Source: Bacillus sp. OxB-1 (lineage in GTDB: Bacteria; Bacillota; Bacilli; Bacillales_A; Planococcaceae). From it: DNA of 64,000 bases. The notes below the pieces were generated by a model. It had not been told where the DNA came from. It saw nothing but the letters and a program-made list of their open reading frames with translations, and ran no database searches. The stretch is from contig NZ_AP013294.1 in NCBI RefSeq assembly GCF_000829195.1, positions 2,181,001 to 2,245,000 of the forward strand, read 5' to 3'. Positions 18,846 through 28,751 of the stretch are shown here, in pieces (position 1 is the stretch's first letter; each line of letters begins with the position of its first letter). Made by a program: the position numbers and the translations under genes.

Positions 18846-19910
18846 TTGAGCGATCGTAAAGCGGCTTTGGATATGGCCTTGAAACAAATAGAAAAACAAT
18901 TCGGGAAAGGTTCCGTCATGAAAATGGGAGAACAGACGGACCGTGAAATTTCCACATCATCGAGTGGCTCGCTTGCACTCGACGCCGCTCTTGGAGTCGG
19001 CGGCTACCCGCGCGGCCGGGTAATCGAAATCTATGGCCCGGAAAGTTCGGGTAAAACGACTGTCGCGCTCCATGCCATTGCAGAAGTGCAGGCGGCAGGC
19101 GGACAGGCGGCCTTCATCGATGCGGAGCATGCGCTCGATCCGGTCTATGCGCAAAAGTTGGGCGTCGATATCGACGAATTGCTATTATCCCAGCCGGATA
19201 CGGGAGAGCAGGCGCTGGAAATCGCAGAAGCGCTCGTTCGAAGCGGTGCAATCGACATCATCGTCATAGACTCGGTGGCGGCGCTCGTCCCGAAAGCGGA
19301 AATCGAAGGAGAGATGGGGGATTCCCACGTAGGCCTTCAAGCCCGTCTCATGTCCCAAGCATTGCGTAAACTTTCCGGAGCGATCAATAAGTCGAAAACT
19401 ATCGCAGTATTCATCAACCAAATCCGTGAAAAAGTCGGTGTCATGTTCGGTAATCCGGAAGTGACACCGGGAGGTCGTGCCTTGAAATTCTATTCCTCCG
19501 TGCGATTGGATGTCCGCCGCGGAGAAGCGATTAAGCAAGGTAACGATATCATGGGGAACAAAACGCGGATCCGCGTCGTGAAAAACAAAGTCGCGCCACC
19601 ATTCCGCACAGCGGAAGTCGATATCATGTACGGGGAAGGGATCTCCAAGGAAGGGGAAATCGTCGACCTCGGTGCCGAATTGGATGTCGTCCAAAAAAGC
19701 GGTTCCTGGTATTCCTACGAAGGCGAACGCCTTGGACAAGGCCGCGAGAACGCGAAACAATTCCTCAAGGAAAATCCGGAGATCCGCAACGAAATCGCCA
19801 ATAAGATCCGTGATTCATACGGAATGGCCAGTGCCAACTATGTCATCGCCGCCCATGAAGAGGACGAAGACGAGGACGAAGTGCTGGAACTATTGCTGGA
19901 CGAAGAATGA
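18846..19910 (+). CDS. recA: Recombinase RecA
   Basis: The strand-exchange ATPase and LexA co-protease, 354 residues. It starts at TTG 18846 behind AAGGAGGAAC, giving the conserved [20 protein letters not shown]. Walker A GPESSGKT is at residues 63-70, Walker B is [10 protein letters not shown], and the DNA-binding loop L2 contains [15 protein letters not shown]. The C-terminus is acidic, as usual. It is preceded by an SOS box and followed by a strong terminator, so it is monocistronic. Confidence 0.99.
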   Translation: MSDRKAALDMALKQIEKQFGKGSVMKMGEQTDREISTSSSGSLALDAALGVGGYPRGRVIEIYGPESSGKTTVALHAIAEVQAAGGQAAFIDAEHALDPVYAQKLGVDIDELLLSQPDTGEQALEIAEALVRSGAIDIIVIDSVAALVPKAEIEGEMGDSHVGLQARLMSQALRKLSGAINKSKTIAVFINQIREKVGVMFGNPEVTPGGRALKFYSSVRLDVRRGEAIKQGNDIMGNKTRIRVVKNKVAPPFRTAEVDIMYGEGISKEGEIVDLGAELDVVQKSGSWYSYEGERLGQGRENAKQFLKENPEIRNEIANKIRDSYGMASANYVIAAHEEDEDEDEVLELLLDEE

Positions 19911-19917
19911 TCCTATC

Positions 19918-19954
19918 AAAACCGAACCACCCAAAAACGGGCGGTTCGGTTTTT
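19918..19954 (+). terminator. Intrinsic terminator after recA
   Basis: AAAACCGAACC pairs with GGTTCGGTTTT, with an inner CCC/GGG, then T-run. Confidence 0.92.
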
Positions 19955-20102
19955 CGTATTCTCTCGGATTTTACAAAGTGCAGATAGCAGCGTACCTTGT
20001 ATTTTGGCTCCCACTGGGGAGTCTCCCACCTGGAGCAGAATCCCGGTCAGTCACTATAAAATCGGAAAGCCGTAATATTATTCCAAACCCGCGCTCCAAT
20101 CC

Positions 20103-20131
20103 TTGACATGTCAATTTCACACCGATACAAT
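20103..20131 (+). promoter_or_regulatory. SigmaA promoter of rny
   Basis: TTGACA (20103-20108), 17 bp, TACAAT (20126-20131). The stretch 19955-20102 between the recA terminator and this promoter holds no gene I can support; in B. subtilis pbpX lies here and it is absent. Confidence 0.75.
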
Positions 20132-20237
20132 TAATAGTGTATAATTTCAAATTCCTGAAATGAATATTGGCAGTATGTTGAACCTTAATATACGAGCCGA
20201 CTGAAAATGAAAAGAATAGCAGGAGGAGGTGATCTGG

Positions 20238-21794
20238 ATGTTAGGAAATATCATCTCCGCTTTGCTCGGGCTCATCGTCGGTGCCGTTGTTATCTATTTT
20301 GTTAATAAGAAAGTGAATGAATCAAAAGTTACGGGTGCCAAATACTCGGCAGAACAAATCGTCGAAGAGGCGAAGCGTGAAGCGGAGGCCATGAAAAAAG
20401 AGGCACTACTGGAAGCGAAGGATGAAACTCACAAACTGAGAATTGAAGCGGAAAGTGAAATCCGTGAAAGAAGGGCGGAACTGCAAAAGCAGGAAAACCG
20501 TCTTCTGCAACGGGAGGAAAATCATGACCGCAAGGATGATGCTCTCAACAAAAGAGAAGCGGGTCTGGAGCGCAAAGAAGAAGCGCTAACCGGAAGACAA
20601 CAGCATATTGAACAGATGGAACGCAAGGCGGAAGAACTTGTTACCCTGCAACAGGCGGAACTCGAAAGAATCTCTTCATTGACGCGGGATGAGGCGAAGC
20701 ATCTTATCCTGGACGAAGTGGAAAAAGAGCTTTCCACCGATATCGCTGTCATGACGAAGGAATCGGAACAGCGTGCAAAAGAGGAATCCGATAAGCGAGC
20801 ACGTGAAATCCTTTCCCTTGCTCTGCAGCGTTTCGCAGCTGACCATGTCGCGGAAACAACCGTTTCGGTAGTCAACTTGCCGAATGATGAAATGAAAGGC
20901 CGCATCATTGGTCGGGAAGGGCGTAATATCCGGACGCTGGAGACATTGACGGGAATCGATCTCATCATTGACGATACACCGGAAGCTGTCATTCTGTCCG
21001 GGTTCGATCCGATCCGTCGGGAAACTGCACGTCTTGCACTGGAAAAACTTGTTCAAGACGGCCGTATCCATCCGGCTCGAATCGAAGAAATGGTGGACAA
21101 ATCCAGACGCGAGGTGGACGAGTTGATTCGGGAGACCGGGGAACAGACGACATTCGATGTCGGTGTCCACAATCTGCATCCGGATTTGATCAAAATCCTT
21201 GGAAGATTGCGATTCCGTACGAGTTACGGCCAAAACGTCTTGAAGCACTCGACCGAAGTTGCGTATCTTGCCGGCTTGCTGGCGGCGGAGCTCGGTGAAG
21301 ATGTGACGCTAGCCAGACGGGCCGGGCTGCTCCACGATATCGGGAAAGCGATCGACCATGAAGTCGAAGGCAGCCACGTCGAAATCGGCGTCGAGCTGGC
21401 GACAAAGTACAAGGAACATCCGGTGGTCATCAACAGTATCGCATCCCACCACGGAGATACGGAGCCGACCTCGGTCATCGCCGTACTCGTTGCCGCAGCC
21501 GATGCTTTATCCGCTGCACGGCCGGGAGCCCGCAGTGAAACGTTGGAAAACTATATTCGTAGATTGCAAAAACTCGAAGAGATTTCAGAGTCTTACGATG
21601 GAGTGGAGAAATCATTTGCCATCCAGGCAGGACGGGAAGTTCGCATCATTGTCCGACCTGATCAGATTGATGATATTACCGCGCATCGTTTGGCGCGTGA
21701 CATCCGGAAACGGATTGAAGAGGAACTGGATTATCCAGGACACATCAAAGTGACGGTCATTCGGGAAACCCGTGCCGTTGAATATGCAAAATAA
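20238..21794 (+). CDS. rny: Ribonuclease Y
   Basis: The membrane-anchored endoribonuclease that initiates bulk mRNA decay. ATG 20238 follows a near-perfect AGGAGGTGATC; the GTG at 20229 lies within it. In 518 residues there is one N-terminal membrane helix (about 3-22), a long charged coiled coil to about 200, a KH domain ([10 protein letters not shown] near 220) and an HD metal domain ([12 protein letters not shown] near 364). A hairpin terminator lies between it and ymdB. Confidence 0.97.
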   Translation: MLGNIISALLGLIVGAVVIYFVNKKVNESKVTGAKYSAEQIVEEAKREAEAMKKEALLEAKDETHKLRIEAESEIRERRAELQKQENRLLQREENHDRKDDALNKREAGLERKEEALTGRQQHIEQMERKAEELVTLQQAELERISSLTRDEAKHLILDEVEKELSTDIAVMTKESEQRAKEESDKRAREILSLALQRFAADHVAETTVSVVNLPNDEMKGRIIGREGRNIRTLETLTGIDLIIDDTPEAVILSGFDPIRRETARLALEKLVQDGRIHPARIEEMVDKSRREVDELIRETGEQTTFDVGVHNLHPDLIKILGRLRFRTSYGQNVLKHSTEVAYLAGLLAAELGEDVTLARRAGLLHDIGKAIDHEVEGSHVEIGVELATKYKEHPVVINSIASHHGDTEPTSVIAVLVAAADALSAARPGARSETLENYIRRLQKLEEISESYDGVEKSFAIQAGREVRIIVRPDQIDDITAHRLARDIRKRIEEELDYPGHIKVTVIRETRAVEYAK

Positions 21795-21804
21795 AAAAAG
21801 AAGG

Positions 21805-21836
21805 GGCTTCCGTGCAACTGAACCGGAAGCCTTTTT
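21805..21836 (+). terminator. Intrinsic terminator between rny and ymdB
   Basis: GGCTTCCG pairs with CGGAAGCC followed by TTTTT. It ends 19 bp before the ymdB ATG, so it may only partly stop read-through from rny. Confidence 0.75.
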
Positions 21837-21855
21837 CTATGGAAGAGGCGTTTTC

Positions 21856-22653
21856 ATGAAAGTATTATTTATCGGAGATATCGTCGGGTCGCCGGGCCGG
21901 AACATGGTGTTTGATTACCTGCCTCGTCTGAAAAAGAAATATGCTCCGGATGTCATCATTGCCAACGGGGAAAACGCAGCATCGGGCCGGGGCATCACCC
22001 GCTCGATTTTCGACGATTTGCTCCGAGCCGGCGTGGATGTCATCACGATGGGCAACCATACATGGGATCATAAGGAGATTTTTGATTTCATCGATGACAC
22101 TGATTATTTGCTCCGGCCGGCGAATTTTTCGGAGGAGGCACCGGGCAAAGGGATGACGACCATCTCAAAGAACGGGGTGACGCTTTCGGTCATCAATTTG
22201 CACGGCCGCGTCTTTTTGCCGCCGCACGGGGATCCGTTCGAGAAGGCGGATGAGCTCGTGGCACAGGCGAAGGAAATTTCACCCCTTGTCTTTATCGACT
22301 TTCACGCGGAAGCGACGAGCGAGAAAATCGCGATGGGGTGGCATCTGGATGGCCGGGCTTCCGTCGTCGTCGGCACCCATACCCATGTCCAGACAGCGGA
22401 TGACCGAATTTTACCAGGCGGCACGGCATATTTGACGGATGCCGGCATGACGGGGCCGTATGATGAAATCCTCGGCATGAAAAAAGAGGATGTCCTCTAT
22501 CGATTCAAGACGAATTTGCCAGTCCGGTTCGAAGTGCCGAAACAAGGCCGGGTCCAGTTGAACGGCCTCGTGGTGGAGCTCGATGACGCTTCGGGACGGG
22601 CCATCGCCATCGAACGCATCTCTATCAGCGAAGACCGCCCGTTCATCGCTTGA
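21856..22653 (+). CDS. ymdB: Metallophosphodiesterase YmdB
   Basis: A di-metal phosphodiesterase of 265 residues, which in B. subtilis hydrolyses 2',3'-cyclic nucleotides and influences biofilm and motility. Metal motifs are FIGDIVGSPGR, ANGENAASGRGIT, GNHTWDHKE, FHAEATSEK and GTHTHVQTAD. ATG 21856 follows GGAAGAGG; the frame upstream lies in the rny end and terminator. It is next to rny as in other Bacilli. Confidence 0.95.
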   Translation: MKVLFIGDIVGSPGRNMVFDYLPRLKKKYAPDVIIANGENAASGRGITRSIFDDLLRAGVDVITMGNHTWDHKEIFDFIDDTDYLLRPANFSEEAPGKGMTTISKNGVTLSVINLHGRVFLPPHGDPFEKADELVAQAKEISPLVFIDFHAEATSEKIAMGWHLDGRASVVVGTHTHVQTADDRILPGGTAYLTDAGMTGPYDEILGMKKEDVLYRFKTNLPVRFEVPKQGRVQLNGLVVELDDASGRAIAIERISISEDRPFIA

Positions 22654-22680
22654 AATCGCGTCTAAATAACCTCCTTGTTT

Positions 22681-22688
22681 CATAGGAT
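22681..22688 (+). promoter_or_regulatory. Candidate sporulation-type -10 before spoVS
   Basis: CATAGGAT fits the CATAnnnT -10 of sigmaE/sigmaK promoters and is followed by GG. The same ten bases CATAGGATGG stand before cotE. No convincing -35 is visible. B. subtilis spoVS is known to use sigmaH, so this is tentative. Confidence 0.3.
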
Positions 22689-22737
22689 GGTTTATGGAGT
22701 ACTGCATTCCATAGACATAGGAAAATAAGGAGGAATA

Positions 22738-23007
22738 ATGGTGAATCCATTGAAAGTATCATCCCGCTCGAATCCGAATTCAGTTGCTGGGGCACTCGTC
22801 GCGGTCATCCGGGACCAAGGCTACGCGGAAATGCAGGCAATCGGGGCAGGCGCATTGAACCAAGCGGTAAAAGCAGTGGCGATTGCAAGGGGATTCGTAG
22901 CACCTAGCGGGGGTGATCTCGTCTGCGCACCTGCGTTCACTGACATCCAAATCAATGGAGAAGGCCGCACCGCATTGAAATTGTTGGTTGAGAAACGGCA
23001 AAAATAA
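22738..23007 (+). CDS. spoVS: Stage V sporulation protein S
   Basis: A small (89-residue) Alba-like protein needed for spore coat and cortex progression in B. subtilis. The signature AIGAGALNQAVKAVAIARG and FVAPSGGDLVCAPAFTDIQI is nearly identical to the family. ATG 22738 follows AAGGAGG. A terminator follows at once, so it is monocistronic. Its presence supports a spore former. Confidence 0.97.
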   Translation: MVNPLKVSSRSNPNSVAGALVAVIRDQGYAEMQAIGAGALNQAVKAVAIARGFVAPSGGDLVCAPAFTDIQINGEGRTALKLLVEKRQK

Positions 23008-23020
23008 AAACGAACGGAAG

Positions 23021-23070
23021 CAGTTGTTTGCTGGGCAGCTCCATACAGCCCGGGCAGCAACTGTTTTTTA
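23021..23070 (+). terminator. Intrinsic terminator after spoVS
   Basis: CAGTTG...CAACTG forms the base of a long hairpin with an inner GGGC/GCCC pairing, followed by TTTTTT. Confidence 0.85.
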
Positions 23071-23162
23071 GTATTATAGGTTTTCGGGGGGAAGGCAGGT
23101 TTCCACGCTCTCTGATTCACAGGCCAGGGTTTGTGTCAAAGCATCGACAAAATGGACTTGCC

Positions 23163-23192
23163 TTGTAAAGCGGCCGCCCGTTTCAGTATAAT
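23163..23192 (+). promoter_or_regulatory. SigmaA promoter of miaB-ricA
   Basis: TTGTAA (23163-23168), 18 bp, TATAAT (23187-23192), 50 bp before the miaB start. Confidence 0.6.
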
Positions 23193-23241
23193 AGGTACGA
23201 ACTGTCTAAATCCCGCAAGGTCAGAAAGGGGACATTTGCAA

Positions 23242-24786
23242 ATGAATGAAGAGCAACGCCTGCAAGCAGGTCTTGTGAAGCCGGGATTAGCAAAACCGGC
23301 GGAAGAGAAGGACTACAGTCAATATTTCCAAACGGTCTATACCCCGCCGTCTTTGAAAGAAGCGAAAAAACGTGGGAAAGAGGAAATTTCCTACCACGAT
23401 GATTTTGAAATAGAAGAACGGTTCCGCGGCATGGGCGTGGGCCGGAAATTTTATATACGCACATACGGCTGCCAGATGAATGAGCATGACACGGAAGTCA
23501 TGGCCGGGATTTTCCAGAACCTCGGCTATGAAGCGACAGACGATGTGGAAGAGGCGAACGTCATTTTATTGAATACTTGTGCCATCCGGGAAAACGCGGA
23601 GAACAAAGTGTTCGGGGAACTTGGCCATCTGAAGCCGTTGAAGCAGCGGAATCCGGATGTGCTGATCGGGGTTTGCGGCTGCATGTCCCAAGAGGAATCG
23701 GTCGTCAATAAAATATTGAAAACGTATCAGCAGGTCGATATGATCTTCGGTACGCATAACATCCATCGTCTTCCCCATATTCTGAACGAGGCGTATTTAT
23801 CCAAGGAAATGGTCGTGGAAGTGTGGTCGAAAGAAGGGGACATCATCGAGAACCTTCCGAAGGTCCGCCACGGCAATATTAAGGCGTGGGTCAACATCAT
23901 GTACGGCTGTGATAAGTTCTGTACATACTGCATCGTGCCCTATACGCGCGGGAAAGAACGGAGCAGAAGGCCGCAGGATATCATCCAGGAAGTGCGCCAG
24001 CTCGCAGCGGAAGGCTATAAGGAAATCATGCTTCTCGGGCAGAACGTCAACGCGTACGGCAAAGATTTCGAGGACATCGACTACCGTCTCGGCGATCTGA
24101 TGGACGAGCTTCGCAAGATCGATATTCCACGCATCCGTTTCACAACGAGCCATCCGCGCGATTTCGACGACCATCTCATCGAAGTGCTTGCGAAAGGCGG
24201 GAACCTGCTGGATCATATCCATTTGCCGGTCCAATCAGGTTCCAGCGAAATCTTGAAAATCATGGCGCGGAAATACAACCGGGAACAGTTTTTGGAATTG
24301 GTCCGGAAGATCAAAGTAGCGATCCCGAACGTCACGTTGACGACGGATATCATCGTCGGCTTCCCGAATGAAACGGACGAGCAATTCGAAGAGACGCTCT
24401 CCCTGTATAAGGAAGTCGGTTTTGAAATGGCTTATACGTATATTTATTCGCCACGGGAAGGGACGCCGGCCGCGAAAATGGTCGATAATATCCCGATGGA
24501 AGTGAAGCGGGAGCGCCTGCAAAGGCTCAATAAATTGGTCAACGACATGTCCGCCGAATCGATGAAGCCGTATAAAGGAAAAACAGTCAAAGTGCTCGTC
24601 GAAGGGGAGAGCAAGAAGAACCCCGACGTGCTGGCAGGCTACACGGAGAAGAACAAGCTCGTCAATTTCAAAGCTCCGCGGTCAGTCATCGGTGAGATTG
24701 TGTACGTCAAAATCACGGAAGCCAAAACATGGTCGCTCGACGGTGAATATCTTGGCGTCGTAGAAAAGGATAAGGTGAGTGTCTAA
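23242..24786 (+). CDS. miaB: tRNA-2-methylthio-N6-dimethylallyladenosine synthase
   Basis: Radical-SAM methylthiotransferase acting on i6A37 of tRNA, the product of MiaA. The 514 residues carry an N-terminal UPF0004 domain with three cluster cysteines ([25 protein letters not shown]). The radical-SAM motif CDKFCTYC lies near 222-229 and a TRAM domain is at the C-terminus. ATG 23242 follows AGAAAGGGG. The stop codon shares one base with the ricA start. Confidence 0.96.
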   Translation: MNEEQRLQAGLVKPGLAKPAEEKDYSQYFQTVYTPPSLKEAKKRGKEEISYHDDFEIEERFRGMGVGRKFYIRTYGCQMNEHDTEVMAGIFQNLGYEATDDVEEANVILLNTCAIRENAENKVFGELGHLKPLKQRNPDVLIGVCGCMSQEESVVNKILKTYQQVDMIFGTHNIHRLPHILNEAYLSKEMVVEVWSKEGDIIENLPKVRHGNIKAWVNIMYGCDKFCTYCIVPYTRGKERSRRPQDIIQEVRQLAAEGYKEIMLLGQNVNAYGKDFEDIDYRLGDLMDELRKIDIPRIRFTTSHPRDFDDHLIEVLAKGGNLLDHIHLPVQSGSSEILKIMARKYNREQFLELVRKIKVAIPNVTLTTDIIVGFPNETDEQFEETLSLYKEVGFEMAYTYIYSPREGTPAAKMVDNIPMEVKRERLQRLNKLVNDMSAESMKPYKGKTVKVLVEGESKKNPDVLAGYTEKNKLVNFKAPRSVIGEIVYVKITEAKTWSLDGEYLGVVEKDKVSV

Positions 24787-25223
24787 TGGAAAAATTGTAT
24801 ACGAAGGATGACATCATCGCGAAATCGAAAGAAATCGCGAAAATGATCGCCAATACGGAAGAAGTGGAATTTTTCAAGCGGGCCGAAGCACAAATCAATG
24901 AAAATCAAAAAGTTCGTGAAAGCATTGCGAGCATGAAATCATTGCAGAAGCAAGCGGTCAATTTCCAACAGTATGGAAAAGAGAAGGCTTTGAAAATTAT
25001 CGAGGAAAAGATCGAGAAACTGCAGGAAGAGATCGATGCCGTGCCGATCGTCCAAGAATTCAAGCAGTCGCAAGTGGAAGTGAACGACCTGCTTCAACTC
25101 GTGTCCAACACAATCGCGAACACCGTGACGAATGAAATTATCATCTCGACAGGCGGCGATTTGCGACGCGGCGAAACCGGATCGCATGTGAAGGCGACGA
25201 CATACGGTAAGTTAGGGGAATAA
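24786..25223 (+). CDS. ricA: RicA/YmcA, RicAFT (Y-complex) subunit
   Basis: A 145-residue helical protein of the Com_YlbF family. In B. subtilis RicA, RicF and RicT form a complex that promotes RNase Y maturation of mRNAs, competence, biofilm and sporulation. EVEFFKRAEAQINENQKV and QSQVEVNDLLQLV match the family. Its neighbourhood with rny and miaB is conserved. The B. subtilis complex binds iron-sulfur clusters through cysteines; this chain contains no cysteine, so any ligands would have to come from the partners. Confidence 0.92.
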   Translation: MEKLYTKDDIIAKSKEIAKMIANTEEVEFFKRAEAQINENQKVRESIASMKSLQKQAVNFQQYGKEKALKIIEEKIEKLQEEIDAVPIVQEFKQSQVEVNDLLQLVSNTIANTVTNEIIISTGGDLRRGETGSHVKATTYGKLGE

Positions 25224-25227
25224 AACG

Positions 25228-25264
25228 GAAATCGGTGTAAATTAATTTTTACGCCGATTTTTTT
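25228..25264 (+). terminator. Intrinsic terminator after ricA
   Basis: GAAATCGGTGTAAA pairs with TTTACGCCGATTT, followed by TTTTTTT. Confidence 0.88.
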
Positions 25265-25284
25265 CACTTTCTGGGCTCCATTTG

Positions 25285-25292
25285 CATAGGAT
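25285..25292 (+). promoter_or_regulatory. Candidate sporulation promoter -10 of cotE
   Basis: CATAGGAT matches the CATAnnnT -10 of mother-cell sigma factors; an AC pair lies 17 bp upstream (25266-25267), as in sigmaK promoters. cotE in B. subtilis is transcribed by sigmaE and sigmaK. Confidence 0.45.
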
Positions 25293-25321
25293 GGATTGAA
25301 GCGAATGGAGGAGGAATCGAA

Positions 25322-25879
25322 CTGAAAAATTTACGGCAGATCGTGACGAAGGCAGTCATCGCAAAAGGGAAGAAGCGGACGGAGCAAGATGTGGTGCTCA
25401 AGCCCCCGAATCGCCCGACGAGCATTTTGGGCTGCTGGGTCATCAACCACACGCATCAGGCGAAAAAGCATGGGAAGTATATCGAAGTGACTGGCAAATT
25501 CGATGTAAATGTCTGGTATTCCCATAATGACCATTCCAAAACCGCCGTTTTCACCGAGTCGGTCCCGTATAAGGACCAGATTCGTTTGAATTACCGGGAT
25601 GAGCCTACATCAGGCCAGGAAGATATTTTGGTCACGGTATTGCAACACCCGAATTGCACGAAGGCGACCATTTCGGATTGTGGCGAGAAATTCAATATTT
25701 GTGTGGAGCGCGAGTTGCTGGCGGAAGTCGTGGGCGAAACGAAAGTGCTCATTTCCGTACATCCGCATGGCCACTTTGAAGAGCAATGGCCGTTCAAGGA
25801 TGAATCCTCTTCTCATGAGGACGTCCGGGGCCATCATGAAGACGATCATAAAAAAGGAAAAGATTCATCCTCTCTTTAA
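25322..25879 (+). CDS. cotE: Outer spore coat morphogenetic protein CotE
   Basis: Organises assembly of the outer spore coat in the mother cell. The body matches CotE (TSILGCWVINH, YIEVTGKFDVNVWYS, LLAEVVGETKVLISVHP) and the tail is His/Asp/Glu-rich. The first ATG-type codon in frame, GTG 25343, has no ribosome-binding site. GGAGGAGG at 25307-25314 stands 7 bp before CTG 25322. Starting there gives 185 residues and restores the N-terminus KNLRQIVTKAVIAKG, which aligns with the B. subtilis start region. I therefore call a CTG start. A terminator overlaps the stop. Confidence 0.9.
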   Translation: MKNLRQIVTKAVIAKGKKRTEQDVVLKPPNRPTSILGCWVINHTHQAKKHGKYIEVTGKFDVNVWYSHNDHSKTAVFTESVPYKDQIRLNYRDEPTSGQEDILVTVLQHPNCTKATISDCGEKFNICVERELLAEVVGETKVLISVHPHGHFEEQWPFKDESSSHEDVRGHHEDDHKKGKDSSSL

Positions 25880-25905
25880 GCCGGACACCATCCCGGCTTT
25901 TTTTG
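25879..25905 (+). terminator. Intrinsic terminator after cotE
   Basis: AGCCGG and CCGGCT arms with a short loop, followed by TTTTTTT. Confidence 0.88.
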
Positions 25906-25962
25906 TTACTTAGGAAATTATAAAATTCGGGCATGTGGATAACCTTCAAAATTAGGTTTGTT

Positions 25963-26090
25963 TACGTCCAGCTCCGGGCGCTAGAGGCTCGGGGTCATAA
26001 GCCAAAGCTGCTCTGTGGCAAAAAGCGCCACGCCGCATCTTCGTCTTATGCCTGTCGCCTCTGAGCAAGCGCCCTGCGCTTTTGTTCTTG
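25963..26090. repeat. Large imperfect palindromic intergenic repeat
   Basis: A 128-bp gene-free unit. GCGCTAGAGGC...GTCATAAG on the left is mirrored by CTTATGCC...GCCTCT...AAGCGC on the right, around an inner AAGCGCCACGCCG loop. It could fold into one long hairpin. I recall close variants of this string between genes in other Bacillaceae/Planococcaceae genomes, so it is probably a dispersed repeat family. No protein is encoded. Confidence 0.65.
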
Positions 26091-26137
26091 TCTATGAAAT
26101 CAGACGAAAACGGCCCCGTGCCCTATGCCGGAATGGA

Positions 26138-26146
26138 TGATATACT
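26138..26146 (+). promoter_or_regulatory. Extended -10 promoter of mutSL
   Basis: TG-A-TATACT, an extended -10, lies 34 bp before the mutS ATG; no good -35 is seen. Confidence 0.5.
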
Positions 26147-26179
26147 AGAGAAAAAGTTTTGTTTAGTGAGGGTGCAACA

Positions 26180-28747
26180 ATGACGACGACTACATATACA
26201 CCGATGATCCAACAGTATTTGCAAGTGAAGTCCGAGTATGAGGATGCTTTTTTATTTTTTCGGCTTGGGGATTTTTATGAAATGTTTTTCACAGATGCGC
26301 TAGAGGCGTCGCAATTGCTGGAAATCACGCTGACGAGCCGGGACGCGGGGAGCGAGGATCGGATCCCCATGTGCGGGATTCCGTATCATTCGGCAACGGG
26401 CTATATCGAGACGCTTGTGCGGAAAGGGCATAAGGTGGCGATTTGTGAGCAGACGGAGGATCCGAAAGCTGCGAAAGGAATCGTGAAGCGGGAGGTGGTG
26501 AAGGTCATCACGCCCGGCACGATGACGGAAGGGAAAACGATTGATGCGCATACGAACCATTTCATCGGGGCGGCTGATCAGATCGGGGATTCCCTCTACG
26601 CCCTTGTATATATGGATTTGGCCACCGGGGAAGGGAAGGCGGAGATTGTCGAGGGGGACGAGCGGTCGTTGATTGCCGAAATCAGCGCCTTGGGGATGCG
26701 CGAAGTCGTCGTCGGGGAGAGTCTTCATCTGGCGCTCGGCGATAGTATGGCGAAGCGGAATATCCTGCTGTCCGTGGAACATGCCGGGGAAGAGCCATGC
26801 GCAACAGATCTGTTCGCCGGACTTCCGCCCGATACGTTCGAAGCGTGCCAGATGCTCCTGTCGTATGTGAACCGGATGCAAAAGACGGCGCTTGACCATA
26901 TCCGGCCTTTCGAATTCATTGAGAAACAGGCGAAGCTTTCGATCGATGCCAATTCGATGCGCAATTTGGAACTCGTCCAGTCGATCCGGAATGGTACAAA
27001 GGAAGGGACGCTCTATTGGCTGTTGGATGAGACCGTGACGGCGATGGGCGCCCGGAAGCTGAAAATGTGGATCCATCAGCCGCTTGCAGACCGCCGGGCG
27101 ATCGAAAATCGATTGGATGCCGTGGAGGAGCTCATCGGGGAGTTTTTCCTTCGTGATGAATTGAAGACCCAGTTGCGTGAAGTGTACGACTTGGAAAGGC
27201 TATCGGGACGGATTTCAATGGGCAGTGCGGGGGGACGGGATTTGGCCCAACTGCGGAATTCCTTGCGATGCGTACCGGAAATCCAGCGAAAACTGGAGAA
27301 GTCGGAACAGCCGATCCTCCGCCAGTTTGCAGGCAGGATCGATCCGTGCCAAGATGCGTTGGAATTATTGGAGGCTTCCATCGCGGAGAATCCGCCGATT
27401 TCCGTCAAGGAAGGCGGGGTCATCCGGGATGGGTTTGATGAACAACTGGACAATTACCGGGATGCTTCGAAGAACGGCAAAGCGTGGCTTGCGGATCTGG
27501 AGCGGCTGGAAAGAGAACGGACAGGCATCAAAACGTTGAAAATCGGGTATAACCGAGTATTCGGGTATTTCATTGAAATCACGAAGTCCAATATCCATTT
27601 AGCGGACCACGAGCGATACGAACGCAAGCAGACGCTCGCCAATGCCGAACGGTACATAACGCCTGAGTTGAAGGAAAAAGAGGATTTGATTTTAAATGCG
27701 GAAGCGGATGGGCTGGAGCTCGAATATGCGCTGTTCACGAAAGTAAGGGACGGGATGAAGCGCCATATCCGCCGCATCCAGCAGCTGGCCGGCGTCTTGA
27801 GTGAACTGGACGTCCTGCTGGCGTTCGCGGAAGTGTCCGAGAAGCGGAATTTCACAAGGCCGGCATTCCATGACGGCAAAGCGTTGGAAATCAAGAACGG
27901 CCGTCACCCCGTCGTCGAGAAGATGATGGATCATTCCCTATATGTGCCGAACAGCTGCAAGTTGAAGGAAGGGGCCAATATGCTGCTGATCACGGGACCG
28001 AATATGTCCGGGAAAAGTACGTATATGCGGCAAGTGGCATTGACGGTCGTCATGGCGCAGATCGGCTGTTATGTGCCTTGCGAAGAGGCTCTTCTGCCTG
28101 TCACCGATCAGATTTTCACGCGCATCGGGGCGGCGGATGATCTGGCGTCCGGCCAAAGTACGTTCATGATGGAAATGATGGAGTCGCAGCATGCCATCGC
28201 GAATGCGACGGAAAAGAGCCTGTTGTTATTCGATGAAATCGGACGAGGCACTTCCACATATGACGGCATGGCGCTCGCCCAGGCGATGATGGAGCATATC
28301 CATCATGAAATCGGGGCCAATACGTTATTTTCCACTCATTATCATGAGCTGACCCAGTTGGATAAGGAACTGGAACGGCTGGAAAATGTTCATGTTGCGG
28401 CGATGGAGCAGGACGGGAAAGTCGTTTTTCTTCATAAAGTGATGGCCGGAGCGGCAGATAAAAGCTATGGGATCTATGTCGCCGATCTCGCAGGACTTCC
28501 GGCACCGTTGCTGGAGCGGGCAAAATATTTGCTCGACCGTTTCGAACGGGAGGAACCGGTTCGGGAAAGCGAGCCGGAGCAACTGACATTCTTTGATCTG
28601 TCCCAAGAGGAGAAACCGGCATTGTCGGCCGAGGAGCAGGCGGTGCTCGATGGCATCAAACAAACCGATATTTTGAATATGACGCCGATGCAGGCGATGC
28701 AATTTATTTATGAACTGAAGGAAAAGCTACAAACGCCGAAAGGGTGA
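26180..28747 (+). CDS. mutS: DNA mismatch repair protein MutS
   Basis: Recognises mispairs and recruits MutL. I choose ATG 26180 (855 residues) over TTG 26159, since GAGGG stands just upstream. The mismatch-reading Phe-x-Glu is in GDFYEMF near 30-36. Walker A is GPNMSGKST near 604, Walker B is LLFDEIGRGTST, and the conserved STHYHEL follows. The C-terminus has a helix-turn-helix dimer end. mutL starts 4 bp after the stop. Confidence 0.98.
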   Translation: MTTTTYTPMIQQYLQVKSEYEDAFLFFRLGDFYEMFFTDALEASQLLEITLTSRDAGSEDRIPMCGIPYHSATGYIETLVRKGHKVAICEQTEDPKAAKGIVKREVVKVITPGTMTEGKTIDAHTNHFIGAADQIGDSLYALVYMDLATGEGKAEIVEGDERSLIAEISALGMREVVVGESLHLALGDSMAKRNILLSVEHAGEEPCATDLFAGLPPDTFEACQMLLSYVNRMQKTALDHIRPFEFIEKQAKLSIDANSMRNLELVQSIRNGTKEGTLYWLLDETVTAMGARKLKMWIHQPLADRRAIENRLDAVEELIGEFFLRDELKTQLREVYDLERLSGRISMGSAGGRDLAQLRNSLRCVPEIQRKLEKSEQPILRQFAGRIDPCQDALELLEASIAENPPISVKEGGVIRDGFDEQLDNYRDASKNGKAWLADLERLERERTGIKTLKIGYNRVFGYFIEITKSNIHLADHERYERKQTLANAERYITPELKEKEDLILNAEADGLELEYALFTKVRDGMKRHIRRIQQLAGVLSELDVLLAFAEVSEKRNFTRPAFHDGKALEIKNGRHPVVEKMMDHSLYVPNSCKLKEGANMLLITGPNMSGKSTYMRQVALTVVMAQIGCYVPCEEALLPVTDQIFTRIGAADDLASGQSTFMMEMMESQHAIANATEKSLLLFDEIGRGTSTYDGMALAQAMMEHIHHEIGANTLFSTHYHELTQLDKELERLENVHVAAMEQDGKVVFLHKVMAGAADKSYGIYVADLAGLPAPLLERAKYLLDRFEREEPVRESEPEQLTFFDLSQEEKPALSAEEQAVLDGIKQTDILNMTPMQAMQFIYELKEKLQTPKG

Positions 28748-28751
28748 GACT

